The notes under the pieces: model-generated
Databases searched by the model: none
Told to the model about the DNA's origin: nothing
Seen by the model: the letters and a program-made list of their open reading frames with translations, nothing else
Shown: positions 44,427-53,445 of the stretch, piece after piece
How positions within the stretch are numbered: the first letter of the stretch is position 1
Layout: every line of letters begins with the position of its first letter
Source: an uncultured Spirochaetales bacterium
Lineage (GTDB): Bacteria; Spirochaetota; Spirochaetia; Sphaerochaetales; Sphaerochaetaceae
Reading direction: 5' to 3'
Assembly: GCA_944393005.1 (NCBI GenBank)
Contig: CALXYO010000010.1
Span: 46,652-110,651 of the forward strand
Length of the DNA stretch: 64,000 bases
Position numbers and translations under genes: made by a program

Positions 44427-45236
44427 ATGAAAAACAATTCCATATTCTACACCCCTGGCCAGGTGGCCTCTTTCTACTCGGTAAAAAAAGACACGTTACT
44501 TTTCTATGACAGGATAGGACTCTTCTCTCCATCACTGCGCAAGGAGAACGGATACCGCTATTACTCCGCGGACCAGCTGTCTGAGCTAGATACGATCCTC
44601 ACTCTCCGTGATCTCGATTTCTCCATCCCCGATATAAAGGATGCGATTGCCGATCTGAACACACCCTCCTTCATCAGCCTGCTTGAGAAGGAGGAGGAAA
44701 GCATAAGAAAGAAGATCAGCTCATATAAAGCGCTTTTAAATGTGGTGAATACGATAAAATCGTCCATGAAAGAAGCCTGCGAAGCGGAAAAAGGGAAGCT
44801 TTACACAGCATTCTTCAAGGCCCAGCCTGTCATCAAAGTCCCGATAAGGGATGAAGGAAAAGACACGACAAGTGATGAGGCATGGGAAGACGCATACAGA
44901 AAACTCATTGCCGTTGCCGACGGTAAGGCACTCATAAACTTCGGCAGCATTGTCCGCATTGATGAAGCCAGGAAACACCTTGGCGCAATCTGCCGTGAAG
45001 TATATGCAACCTACGGGAAAGCATCTTCCTCCGTCATTGAGGAAGGAAGATATGCATACATGTTCTTCAAAGGACCGATCAGCGGACTATCCTCTTTCTA
45101 CGAACAGTTCTTCACTGCCGCTGATGAGGAAAACCTGCATCTGCAGGGTGACATATATGAAGAGCTGACAATCTCATCAATTGCGACAAAGGACGAGAGG
45201 GAACATGTCACGAAACTGATGGTGAGAATTGAATGA
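44427..45236 (+). CDS. MerR-family regulator with GyrI-like effector domain
   Basis: A 269-residue regulator. N-terminal MerR helix-turn-helix and wing: FYTPGQVASFYSVKKDTLLF, YDRIGLFSPSLRKENGYRYY. A coiled coil about residues 85-120 follows (LLEKEEESIRKKISSYKALL). The C-terminal part, from about residue 125, resembles the BmrR/GyrI drug-binding fold (YAYMFFKGPISGLSSFYEQF). It is divergent from the MATE exporter and shares the dyad. It would bind a hydrophobic drug or metabolite and switch on the exporter, as BmrR does for Bmr. Confidence 0.88.
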   Translation: MKNNSIFYTPGQVASFYSVKKDTLLFYDRIGLFSPSLRKENGYRYYSADQLSELDTILTLRDLDFSIPDIKDAIADLNTPSFISLLEKEEESIRKKISSYKALLNVVNTIKSSMKEACEAEKGKLYTAFFKAQPVIKVPIRDEGKDTTSDEAWEDAYRKLIAVADGKALINFGSIVRIDEARKHLGAICREVYATYGKASSSVIEEGRYAYMFFKGPISGLSSFYEQFFTAADEENLHLQGDIYEELTISSIATKDEREHVTKLMVRIE

Positions 45237-45238
45237 AT

Positions 45239-46123
45239 TCAAAGCAGATGAATCTCATGTATTTTCCTGACATCCTTCTTCCTGCCCAGAAGTTCATCCA
45301 CACAGATGATTCCCCCTGTCTCTTCCCTCAGGCGGAATTCCCCTGAATGGAATTTCCTGTGGCAGGAAGGGCAAAGACAGATCATGTTTGATCTGATATC
45401 AGGTCCGCCCTGGCTCAATGGAAGAATATGATGGACATCGGCAGACATGAAGCGCCATTGCAGACAGCGCGAATAACCGCTTCTCCATCCCGTGCGCAGA
45501 ATGACATCTCCACATACCTGACAGCGGAAATCGTAAAGGCTCTTCACGGACTCTTTGACTTCATTGCTGCTGTACCATACATCACGTTCTTTCACCGTGA
45601 TCTTACCTTTACCGTTTACAATATCGGAAAGAGAGAGTAGAGAGTAATCGATATCTTTCCTCCCACGGAGGTATGTATTCACAATCCAGTCCTGTCCTAT
45701 GATGCTGCCTTCCGGATAATTCGCTTTCAGATCCATGACAAGAGGTTCCGCTTCAATCACAGAGCATTCAGATTCATCATTTTCCATACTGATCAGCAGG
45801 TAGTGGAAAATGAGACAGAAACGGGGATCTGAACAGAATCTGTGCATATATGTGATGATTTCATGATTCCTCCATCCGGAAAAGAAGCCCTGATGAGAAC
45901 CGTTCAGGCCGAGATAACGATAAATCCCGAATGACTGGTACCCCTTTGACGCATGATCCAGCGAAAGAATCCTCACGTCCATTTCCCTTGTTGTCATGCC
46001 ATCCACCAGAAAGGCATAGACAACATCAGCCCTTTCATGTTCTGAATAGTAGGCATATTCCCTTACACGGGTTCTCTCAAAATCAAGCGGAGGAAAAGGT
46101 TCGTTGAAATCATGCCGTCTCAT
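45239..46123 (-). CDS. HNH endonuclease domain protein of unknown role
   Basis: A 294-residue protein. The C-terminal HNH domain is complete: FRCQVCGDVIL (first Cys pair), SADVHHILPLSQGGPDIRSN (His-His) and MICLCPSCHRKFHSGEF (second Cys pair and last His). The N-terminal 180 residues hold GYQSFGIYRYLGLNGSHQGF, a segment I have no family for. It stands alone, convergent with the MerR gene (2 bases between the stops). It could be a restriction- or defence-type nuclease. Neither start candidate (46123, 46159) has a ribosome site; TACAAT lies 7 bases before the ATG used, which would suit a leaderless message. Confidence 0.75.
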   Translation of the reverse strand: MRRHDFNEPFPPLDFERTRVREYAYYSEHERADVVYAFLVDGMTTREMDVRILSLDHASKGYQSFGIYRYLGLNGSHQGFFSGWRNHEIITYMHRFCSDPRFCLIFHYLLISMENDESECSVIEAEPLVMDLKANYPEGSIIGQDWIVNTYLRGRKDIDYSLLSLSDIVNGKGKITVKERDVWYSSNEVKESVKSLYDFRCQVCGDVILRTGWRSGYSRCLQWRFMSADVHHILPLSQGGPDIRSNMICLCPSCHRKFHSGEFRLREETGGIICVDELLGRKKDVRKIHEIHLL

Positions 46124-46242
46124 AATGATGATTGTAATGGAGAAATGGCGGTGATGCATCAGAAAAAAAACGTCAAAAGCGGTACAGCTGAATCATGTCC
46201 GCTTATTGCCTCACTCCGCCTTCCTCATTATGATATTGAGAC

Positions 46243-48759
46243 ATGAGCAAATACCCATTCACCGATATTGAGAAAAAATGGCAGAAATACTGGGAGGAAC
46301 ATGATACCTTCCACGTCACAGAGGATCCTTCATTCCCCAAAGACAAGAGGCTTTATGTTCTCGACATGTTCCCCTATCCATCGGGAGCAGGCCTTCATGT
46401 GGGACATCCTGAAGGATACACGGCAACAGACATCTATTCACGTTTCTACAGGATGAGAGGCTACAACGTGCTTCATCCGATGGGATTCGATTCCTTCGGT
46501 CTTCCTGCTGAGAACTATGCTATAAAAACCGGCACACATCCGAGGGTGACAACAAGAAAGAACATCGACAACTTCCGCCGCCAGATCAAGAGCCTCGGCA
46601 TGTGCTATGACTGGGACAGGGAAATCAGCACATGTGAGGAAGATTACTACCACTGGACACAGTGGATCTTCCTCCAGCTTTACAAGAAGGGCCTCGCATA
46701 CGAAGCCCACACACCCATCAACTGGTGTCCTTCCTGCAAGACAGGACTTGCGAATGAGGAAGTCAAGGAAGGCAAATGTGAACGCTGCGGTTCTCCTGTA
46801 GAGAGAAAGAACATCAGACAGTGGATGCTGAAGATCACCGCATACGCGGACGAGCTTCTCAAGGGTCTTGATGACCTCGACTGGCCTGAATCCGTCAAGC
46901 TGATGCAGAGGAACTGGATCGGCCGCAGTGAAGGCGCCGCCGTGTTCTTCGATCTTGAGAACATGGATGAGAAGCTTGAAGTCTACACCACACGCTGTGA
47001 CACACTCTTCGGCGCCACATACATGGTCATCGCGCCGGAACATCCGCTTGTATCAAAGCTCACGACAGCTGAGCAGAAAGATGCGGTGGAAGCCTACATA
47101 AAGGAAGCTGCAAGAAAGAGCGATCTCGACAGAACCGATCTTGCAAAGGAGAAAACCGGTGTCTTCTCCGGCTCATATGCCATCAATCCGGTGAATGGAA
47201 AGAAAATACCGATATGGATTGCCGACTATGTACTCATCAGCTACGGTACAGGTGCAATCATGGCAGTTCCCGCACACGACACAAGAGACTGGGAGTTTGC
47301 AAAGAAATTCAATCTGCCGATCATTGAGGTTCTCAAGAGTGAGGTCGACGTTCAGGAACAGGCATGGACTGAAGACGGAATCCATGTGAACTCCGGTTTC
47401 CTCGACGGTCTCAACAAGACTGACGCCATTGCGAAGATGCTTGAATTCCTTGAAGAGAAAAAATGCGGACACAAGGCTGTGAACTACAAGCTCAGGGACT
47501 GGGTGTTCTCACGCCAGCGCTACTGGGGTGAGCCGATTCCTCTCATCCACTGTGACCACTGCGGTATCGTACCGGTACCGGAGGATCAGCTTCCCCTCAC
47601 CCTTCCCGAGGTTTCAAAATATGAACCCTCCGGAACAGGTGAAAGCCCGCTTGTAAATATAGACTCCTGGGTGAACACAACATGTCCGGTATGCGGAAGA
47701 CCCGCAAAGAGAGAGACCAACACAATGCCTCAGTGGGCAGGTTCATGCTGGTACTACCTGCGTTATATCGACCCAAAGAATGAAAAGGCATTCGTCGATC
47801 CCGAGAAGGAAAAATACTGGATGCCTGTCGACCTTTATATCGGAGGCGCAGAACATGCGGTTCTCCACCTCCTTTATGCCCGCTTCTGGCATCATGTGCT
47901 TTACGACCTCGGTCTTGTCTCCACAAAGGAACCGTTCCAGAAGCTTGTGAACCAGGGAATGATCACATCATTCGCATACAAGAAGAAGAACGGCATCATC
48001 ATCGCAACGGACAAGGTCAGCGAGAAGTCACCGGGTGTTTTTGTCGAAACAGAAACAGATGAGCCCGTTGAACAGATCGTCACGAAGATGAGCAAGAGCC
48101 TCAAGAACGTCATAAACCCGGACAACGTAATCAGGGACTATGGTGCCGATACAATGCGTGTATACGAGATGTTCATGGGTCCTCTCACGATGTCCAAGCC
48201 TTGGTCAACACAGGGAACAATCGGCGTATACCGCTTCCTTGATAGGATCTGGAGAATCGCCACTGAAAAGAAGATTGAGGATATCGCAGTGCCTGAAGAA
48301 CTCAACAAGACTCTTCACAAGACAATAAAGAAAGTCACGAATGACACCGCAACACTCAACTTCAACACCGCGATAAGCCAGATGATGGTTCTCGTGAACG
48401 AGATGAACAGGCTGGATGTCATCCCGAAGACAGTTCTGGAAACACTTGCCCTTCTCCTTTCGCCATACACTCCGCATCTTGCAGAGGAGCTGTGGGAGAT
48501 GCTCGGCCATCAGCCCAGCATCGCAAACGAGGCATGGCCGTCATATGATGAGGCGCTGTGCAGTGAAGACACAATCGAGATGGTTGTCCAGGTCAACGGC
48601 AAGCTCAGGGCAAGGATTCCGATGCTGAAGAGTGCCAGCAAGGAAGAGATGCTCGATACAGCAAAGAAGAATGAAAAGATCATTCCTTACCTTGATGGCA
48701 AGACCCTTGTCAAGGAAATCGTGGTTCCTGGAAAACTTGTGAACCTCGTTGTGAAATAA
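46243..48759 (+). CDS. leuS: Leucyl-tRNA synthetase
   Basis: An 838-residue class I synthetase that charges tRNA-Leu. The HIGH-type site is in [20 protein letters not shown], the CP1 editing domain has the ALIGN-like region [18 protein letters not shown], and the KMSKS loop is [14 protein letters not shown] near residue 630. Zinc-binding cysteines are seen in [15 protein letters not shown] with CERCGSPV. The C-terminal domain reads [13 protein letters not shown]. Length is normal. No strong ribosome site is seen before the ATG. A terminator follows. Confidence 0.97.
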   Translation: MSKYPFTDIEKKWQKYWEEHDTFHVTEDPSFPKDKRLYVLDMFPYPSGAGLHVGHPEGYTATDIYSRFYRMRGYNVLHPMGFDSFGLPAENYAIKTGTHPRVTTRKNIDNFRRQIKSLGMCYDWDREISTCEEDYYHWTQWIFLQLYKKGLAYEAHTPINWCPSCKTGLANEEVKEGKCERCGSPVERKNIRQWMLKITAYADELLKGLDDLDWPESVKLMQRNWIGRSEGAAVFFDLENMDEKLEVYTTRCDTLFGATYMVIAPEHPLVSKLTTAEQKDAVEAYIKEAARKSDLDRTDLAKEKTGVFSGSYAINPVNGKKIPIWIADYVLISYGTGAIMAVPAHDTRDWEFAKKFNLPIIEVLKSEVDVQEQAWTEDGIHVNSGFLDGLNKTDAIAKMLEFLEEKKCGHKAVNYKLRDWVFSRQRYWGEPIPLIHCDHCGIVPVPEDQLPLTLPEVSKYEPSGTGESPLVNIDSWVNTTCPVCGRPAKRETNTMPQWAGSCWYYLRYIDPKNEKAFVDPEKEKYWMPVDLYIGGAEHAVLHLLYARFWHHVLYDLGLVSTKEPFQKLVNQGMITSFAYKKKNGIIIATDKVSEKSPGVFVETETDEPVEQIVTKMSKSLKNVINPDNVIRDYGADTMRVYEMFMGPLTMSKPWSTQGTIGVYRFLDRIWRIATEKKIEDIAVPEELNKTLHKTIKKVTNDTATLNFNTAISQMMVLVNEMNRLDVIPKTVLETLALLLSPYTPHLAEELWEMLGHQPSIANEAWPSYDEALCSEDTIEMVVQVNGKLRARIPMLKSASKEEMLDTAKKNEKIIPYLDGKTLVKEIVVPGKLVNLVVK

Positions 48760-48785
48760 ATGAACAGAACACAAAAATCAATACA

Positions 48786-48818
48786 GGGAAGAGTCAGGAC
48801 ACAGGCTCTTCCCTTTTT
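48786..48818 (+). terminator. Terminator of leuS
   Basis: GGGAAGAG and CTCTTCCC form a perfect 8-bp stem with a 12-base loop followed by TTTTT, 27 bases after the stop. Confidence 0.9.
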
Positions 48819-48875
48819 CATTATTCTGTCTGAGTATTTTTCGTTAATTTTACAAATTCATACCGTTTGTCTATA

Positions 48876-48905
48876 TTGACAAAAGCTTTACATCCGTAAT
48901 ATAAA
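48876..48905 (+). promoter_or_regulatory. Promoter of the outer-membrane protein gene
   Basis: A consensus TTGACA (48876-48881), an 18-bp spacer and TATAAA (48900-48905). The message would start near 48912 with a 57-base leader that begins with a hairpin. Confidence 0.7.
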
Positions 48906-48910
48906 GCACA

Positions 48911-48941
48911 TGTTTGACAGATCGAGGGATTTTGTCAAACA
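48911..48941 (+). promoter_or_regulatory. Hairpin at the 5' end of the outer-membrane protein message
   Basis: TGTTTGACA and TGTCAAACA form a perfect 9-bp stem with a 13-base loop. It begins at the predicted transcription start, so it may protect the message from decay, as 5' stem-loops of abundant porin messages do. As DNA it could also be an operator. Confidence 0.5.
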
Positions 48942-48968
48942 AAATTTCTAATATGGAGACAAATAAAA

Positions 48969-49610
48969 ATGAAGAAAATTATTCTTGCTCTCGCTGTTCT
49001 CGCAGCAGTTGTATGTCCTGTTTTCGCAGGTGAAAGCTGGATCGGTGTCACAACAGGTCCTGCATTTGAGATCTCAAAAAATGGTGATGCAGACGCATAC
49101 ACAGATTTCAATTGGGATGTGAATGTTGAGGGTGCTTACTACTTCAATGAATCTGAAACAATCGGTATCGGTGCTAAGCTCGGCCTCGGTTTCAATTATG
49201 GTACATCAGAAGATTTTATTGACCCAGTGACTCTGAAAGAAGCAAAAAACCCAGGTGCAGGAACAAGAATTGCTCCGGCTGTAACATTCCAGTACAGACT
49301 TGGTCTCACAGATGCTCTTGATCTCAGAATGGGTGCCGGTCTTCAGTATGTTTATACATTCTGCAATGGTTATGAAAGTATGAAGGATCTTGAAATGTAT
49401 ATTCATAACCTTGAAATTATTGCAAGCACAGACGTTGTTTACAGTTTTGGCAGCTTCCAGGTATTCGGTGGCATAGATCTCGGTGTTTCTGCTATGTGCT
49501 ATGCAGGAACAAAAGCACCTGCAATTCTTGGTGGTAATACAGGAGACTTCATCACAGACGGTTTCCAGATGTCCATCACTCCGAGAGTCGGTGTTTCCTA
49601 CGCATTCTAA
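48969..49610 (+). CDS. Small outer-membrane beta-barrel protein
   Basis: A 213-residue exported protein. The signal peptide MKKIILALAVLAAVVCPVFA is followed by GESWIGVTTGPAFE. Alternating hydrophobic strands (TIGIGAKLGLGFNYG, APAVTFQYRLGLTDALDLRM, FQVFGGIDLGVSAM) and a C-terminal aromatic, ITPRVGVSYAF, fit an 8-strand barrel with a Phe assembly signal. Ribosome site ATGGAGAC. The strong promoter and 5' hairpin suggest high expression. It is probably a structural or adhesive outer-membrane protein of the spirochaetal type; no family name is secure. Confidence 0.75.
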   Translation: MKKIILALAVLAAVVCPVFAGESWIGVTTGPAFEISKNGDADAYTDFNWDVNVEGAYYFNESETIGIGAKLGLGFNYGTSEDFIDPVTLKEAKNPGAGTRIAPAVTFQYRLGLTDALDLRMGAGLQYVYTFCNGYESMKDLEMYIHNLEIIASTDVVYSFGSFQVFGGIDLGVSAMCYAGTKAPAILGGNTGDFITDGFQMSITPRVGVSYAF

Positions 49611-49636
49611 TTGCGTTAAGAATACTGGTTATCAAG

Positions 49637-49663
49637 CCTGCCGTAAATTGCGGCAGGTTTTTT
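49637..49663 (+). terminator. Terminator of the outer-membrane protein gene
   Basis: CCTGCCG and CGGCAGG form a perfect 7-bp stem with a 7-base loop followed by TTTTTT. Confidence 0.92.
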
Positions 49664-49956
49664 ATTAAAAAATGAATACTTTGTTTTTGATTTTCCAGAA
49701 AATTTTCTACAAGATCTTTTTCTGGTAAATCAGAATGGCAATAGAAAAAACTTTTCTTGCGTTAAACGCTAAAGACGGGTGGCATACATTCCGCAGTAGA
49801 AGTTTTCATCGCAGCTTCTTGTGTGTACATTCACTATATGACAGACTTGTTCCAGTTCAGAAAACAGTGCATGGTGTTCATTCTGTGTCCGAAAGAGGAG
49901 AGATTCAGATTCATTCGTCCTTGACATCTTTCCTGGGGAGGGGTAATTTGCCCTTT

Positions 49957-50877
49957 ATGAAAAAAGCTGTTTCTGTCTGCCTTATGGCAGCGCTTCTGTT
50001 TCTTGCTTCATGCAACAGTTCAACGCCTGAAGTCAGTTCATCTGCAGCAGCTCCTGTACCTGTTTTCCTAAGCGGCATAAGTGCACAATCAAGAAGTGCT
50101 GCAACCGATGTCAAGTCGCAGGATAATCTGTTCCGGATGTATAAGTACACGATAGGCGGCTTTGCCCTGGTTGGATTTGACGGTACCACAAGTAGCATAG
50201 AAATCCCAGATGTCGATGTCCTTGGAACATCAGTTAACTTCACCTGGACGGAAAAGGATGGTGTCTTCACTTATAATGGTACAGGTTCCGATATGGCAAT
50301 TGTGATCACTTATGACACAAATGCAGGTCTGATTGATCTTATTCAGGTATCAAAGGGATCTGCTTATAATAATGATTGTTTTATCGTATTCAAGGCTGAC
50401 GACATTAAATATGACAATGCAGGAAAGACCATTGATGGTGGCTATACTGCATATTTATCAATAAAGCTAGCAGAAACTCAGTATTATCCTTTTTCAATTG
50501 GTTATGGCTATGCTCATTCAGATGAGAATGCAACAGGCGTGCTTACGACAGAAATTTTAAATCTGGGAGATGCTCAGAACTCCCTCAAGCTGGATGACCT
50601 TCAAGCTGATATTGAAACGGGGAATAAGCTTATCACGATGATGGAAAGACGCTGGTCAGACTTCTCAGAGGAAGAACAGAAGAAAATGACACAGGTTGAT
50701 CTTAAGGTTCTTTACCATAAGGATGATTCCTTCACTCAATATCCGCCTGAAGATGATTCTGTAACGATTGGTTCCAGTGAAGAGATAATAAATTACATCA
50801 AAGAAAGTGTAAGTGATAAATGGATTTTGGATTCTGCTGGCTTGCCAGTTCCTGCAGGTAATGAAAATGCTAATTGA
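49957..50877 (+). CDS. Lipoprotein of unknown function
   Basis: A 306-residue predicted lipoprotein. MKKAVSVCLMAALLFLASC has a standard lipobox (LASC) with the cysteine at residue 19, then NSSTPEVSSSAAAPVPV. The mature part has beta-rich segments (YKYTIGGFALVGFDGTTSSI, VNFTWTEKDGVFTYNGTG) and a more helical charged end with RRWSDFSEEEQKKM. The frame is open far upstream, but the signal peptide fixes the start. GGGGAGGGG lies about 13 bases before it, farther than usual. No relatives are recognised. The 290 bases between the preceding terminator and this start hold no other gene. Confidence 0.7.
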   Translation: MKKAVSVCLMAALLFLASCNSSTPEVSSSAAAPVPVFLSGISAQSRSAATDVKSQDNLFRMYKYTIGGFALVGFDGTTSSIEIPDVDVLGTSVNFTWTEKDGVFTYNGTGSDMAIVITYDTNAGLIDLIQVSKGSAYNNDCFIVFKADDIKYDNAGKTIDGGYTAYLSIKLAETQYYPFSIGYGYAHSDENATGVLTTEILNLGDAQNSLKLDDLQADIETGNKLITMMERRWSDFSEEEQKKMTQVDLKVLYHKDDSFTQYPPEDDSVTIGSSEEIINYIKESVSDKWILDSAGLPVPAGNENAN

Positions 50878-51020
50878 CTCAGATTGTATCTTGAAAATGT
50901 ATGAGGACTCTCGCTTAGATTTTATCAAGCTGTTCTGAGATTGATTGAGCTGAGGCTTACAGACAGGCAATGATTATATTGCAATGAAAAGAGGAAGACG
51001 TTTGGGTTGGTGAGTGCCTG

Positions 51021-51279
51021 TCAGAACAAATCACTGTGCGTGCCTGTATATAAAAGCTCCAGTAGCTTCTGCACACAAGTAGCCAGTCTGGCTCAATATG
51101 ACATTCACGGCATCCTTTGAATTCTCTTCCTCTCAGAGAATGATCATGAAACCGCTCAGCCAGAGGTTCCTGTGACAAAGTCTCCTGATGATATCAGCCA
51201 GCTTTGACATGTCATAGCCTCGTTTTTTAATCCATTTGTAATCCCTCTTAAAGGAATTCAGATAGTGAATCTCAAGCAT
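51021..51279 (-). pseudogene. YafQ-type mRNA interferase toxin, frameshifted
   Basis: Three frames on the minus strand spell one RelE-superfamily YafQ toxin. First frame from ATG 51279: MLEIHYLNSFKRDYKWIKKR then GYDMSKLADIIRRL. Second frame: SQEPLAERFHDHSLRGREFK then GCRECHIEPDWLLV, the YafQ core. Third frame: TGTHSDLF and stop at 51021, the usual YafQ ending. At least two indels break it, so no toxin can be made. It lies behind an antitoxin tail and downstream of sdaA. Confidence 0.82.
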
Positions 51280-51387
51280 CAAGAAACGATTCCATCAGCT
51301 TATCAATGTTATTGAACTTCGGGCTGAGGTTTTTCGGTCTTTCTGCTTCTTTCAGTCTGCTCTTCAGTGTCTGTTCGTAAGAGGTAG
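51272..51387 (-). pseudogene. C-terminal remnant of the DinJ/RelB-like antitoxin of the YafQ pair
   Basis: Directly after the sdaA stop one frame reads KATSYEQTLKSRLKEAERPK then NLSPKFNNIDKLMESFLDA and stop. The stop overlaps the YafQ ATG by a few bases, the standard antitoxin-toxin coupling. The N-terminal ribbon-helix-helix half is gone, apparently replaced by the sdaA end. Confidence 0.55.
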
Positions 51388-51390
51388 CCT

Positions 51391-52599
51391 TTATTTGATC
51401 AGTGCAAGACCGCCCATGCTTGTCTCTCTGTAAAGATAAGGAAGAGCCTGCCCTGTCTCCATCATAACTTCAACTGCGGCGTCGAATGATACCTTATGCC
51501 GTCCGTCACTCATAAGAGCATAAAGCGCATGGTCAAGGGCTCTCATGCTCGCAAGCGCATTGCGCTCGATGCATGGAATCTGCACAAGTCCTCTCATTGG
51601 GTCGCATGTGAGTCCGAGATGGTGTTCAAGTCCCATCTCCGCAGCATATTCTATCTGGTTGACTGAACCTCCCAGCAGCTGGGTCGCTGCCCCTCCTGCC
51701 ATGGCACAGGCAACTCCCACCTCTCCCTGACAGCCCACTTCCGCTCCAGATATCGAGCCGTTGGTCTTCACTATGTTCCCTATCATTCCGGCTGTGAGCA
51801 GGGCTCTGTATACACGAACCTCTGCAAGTTCATTCTGAGTCATCAGGTAATAGAGCACAGCAGGCAGAACCCCGCAGCTGCCGCAGGTAGGTGCCGTAAC
51901 TATCTGTCCTCCTCCCGCATTCTCCTCACTCACGGCAAGGGCATATGCAAGAGGCAGCGCATTGCCTCCGAATGTGCCGTTGAAGTCTCTTGCCTTTGCA
52001 TAATACTGTGCAGCCTTCCTCTGCAGCTTCAGTCCTCCGGGAAGCACTCCTTCGTTGTTCAGTCCTCTCTGGATCGCAACTACCATCGTATGCCAGACTT
52101 CCTTTATGTACTCCATTATCTCATCGCCTTCCACCTGAAGAACCACTTCCCATATCTGCAAGCCTTCGCTGTTGCAGTATGAGAGCAGCTTTGCAAATGA
52201 GCCGCAGATGTCAGAAGGATAGATATCAACCGGAGAAAGATCGCTTTCATCCTCTGTCACGATCTTGCCGCCTCCGATGGAGTAATAGGTTTTCTCCGCA
52301 ATTTCATTGCCCTGCCCGTCAAGACCGATAATTGTCAGCGCATTCGGATGGAAAGGCTTGAATTCATCTGGAAACCAGAGTATCTCAACGGATTTGTTAG
52401 CCTTGTGCGCAGCTTCCCTCAGCGCCTTGTCGGTAAGGTGCCCCTTGCCGGTCGCCGCAAGCGAACCGTAAAGCTTCGCCCTGTAGCTCACGCATTCGGG
52501 ATGTCGTGAACAGAATCTGTCCATTGCCGCACGGGGCCCCATGGTATGTGATGATGATGGTCCGTATCCGATTCTGTATAACTCTTTCAATGACTCCAT
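51391..52599 (-). CDS. sdaA: L-serine dehydratase (iron-sulfur, single chain)
   Basis: A 402-residue enzyme that deaminates L-serine to pyruvate and ammonia. It opens KELYRIGYGPSSSHTMGPRAA, the conserved beta-domain motif. The alpha part has EENAGGGQIVTAPTCGSCGV, MAGGAATQLLGGSVNQIEYA and LGLTCDPMRGLVQIPCIERN, with the cysteines of the [4Fe-4S] cluster. The single-chain length is a little short compared with E. coli SdaA (454), because the N-terminal part is trimmed. It lies 9 bases downstream of a lipoprotein gene and upstream of the dead toxin locus. Confidence 0.95.
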   Translation of the reverse strand: MESLKELYRIGYGPSSSHTMGPRAAMDRFCSRHPECVSYRAKLYGSLAATGKGHLTDKALREAAHKANKSVEILWFPDEFKPFHPNALTIIGLDGQGNEIAEKTYYSIGGGKIVTEDESDLSPVDIYPSDICGSFAKLLSYCNSEGLQIWEVVLQVEGDEIMEYIKEVWHTMVVAIQRGLNNEGVLPGGLKLQRKAAQYYAKARDFNGTFGGNALPLAYALAVSEENAGGGQIVTAPTCGSCGVLPAVLYYLMTQNELAEVRVYRALLTAGMIGNIVKTNGSISGAEVGCQGEVGVACAMAGGAATQLLGGSVNQIEYAAEMGLEHHLGLTCDPMRGLVQIPCIERNALASMRALDHALYALMSDGRHKVSFDAAVEVMMETGQALPYLYRETSMGGLALIK

Positions 52600-52608
52600 A
52601 GAAAAGCC

Positions 52609-53325
52609 CTACCAACCACTTAGAATGTAGTTATAGTAGCTGGTTTTTCCGTCTGAATAAAGTGCGATCACATGAACAAGCTTTCTCTGCATGTTGTAAA
52701 AGCGGTGAATGCCGGGAATAAGAGAAAGAGTGATATCCTTTCCATACTCATAGTCGAAGACAGGGTCCCCGTCCCTCTCCCCTATATATCTTCCATCGGG
52801 AATATTCTCAATCACAACATCAAAATACTCTGACTTTGTCACGGATGACGAAGAAAGCGTACCATTCAGAAATGCCTGATAAAGCCGGTCCTCGTCAAAA
52901 TCATCAGTGAGGTGTTTTCTGAAACTCTCGTAATAAAAAGACTCAACAAGCGACGGGCTGTATCTGACCACATCAAGCAGAAGATCTGCCATCCTTCCCT
53001 CCTTGAAAGACAGGGATACCTCGCTGCTTTTACCCGGAGTGTACACACCACCCATGGGATCGAGACTGTCCAGAGGATATGCCGCAAAGACACAGGTTTT
53101 CCCGTTTCTGACAGGAAGGGTTATACTGCGTGTCTGTGTTCCAAGTGTCACGCTCTTTATGCTCTCTCCATCATAATAAGTGAGAGAATACCACATCGGT
53201 TTTCCCTCATAGTATTCCCACATATGTTCCTCACTCAAGCGTACCGTGATCATCCTGTCCGTATTGAAGGAACATGAACACAGCAGGAGTGAAGTGACGA
53301 TAAAAGGTAAAATAATTCTCTTCAT
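52609..53325 (-). CDS. Small lipoprotein of unknown function
   Basis: A 238-residue predicted lipoprotein: MKRIILPFIVTSLLLCSC has a lipobox with the cysteine at residue 18, then SFNTDRMITVRLSEEHMWEY. The body mixes beta-like segments (PMWYSLTYYDGESIKSVTLG) and aromatic residues, ending KTSYYNYILSGW. No family is recognised. It precedes sdaA by 9 bases on the same strand and may share its message, although a functional link is not obvious. Confidence 0.7.
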   Translation of the reverse strand: MKRIILPFIVTSLLLCSCSFNTDRMITVRLSEEHMWEYYEGKPMWYSLTYYDGESIKSVTLGTQTRSITLPVRNGKTCVFAAYPLDSLDPMGGVYTPGKSSEVSLSFKEGRMADLLLDVVRYSPSLVESFYYESFRKHLTDDFDEDRLYQAFLNGTLSSSSVTKSEYFDVVIENIPDGRYIGERDGDPVFDYEYGKDITLSLIPGIHRFYNMQRKLVHVIALYSDGKTSYYNYILSGW

Positions 53326-53384
53326 ATGAAGATATACAGAATTTTCCCTAAAAACGGCTAAAACGGACTATCTTCAATGCTTTG

Positions 53385-53426
53385 AAAAAAGCTGCAGTCA
53401 TGCTCACACAGTCATACGCTGCAGCC
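53385..53426 (-). terminator. Terminator of the Rpn-type gene
   Basis: On the minus strand GCTGCAG and CTGCAGC form a perfect 7-bp stem with a 21-base loop followed by TTTTTT, about 20 bases after the stop. Confidence 0.7.
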
Positions 53427-53445
53427 AGAAAAGAATCATACGGAC

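Noticed and set aside
50665..50970. A 101-codon minus-strand frame over the end of the lipoprotein gene
   Set aside because: It lies opposite a good lipoprotein reading frame and has no start signal or family motif.
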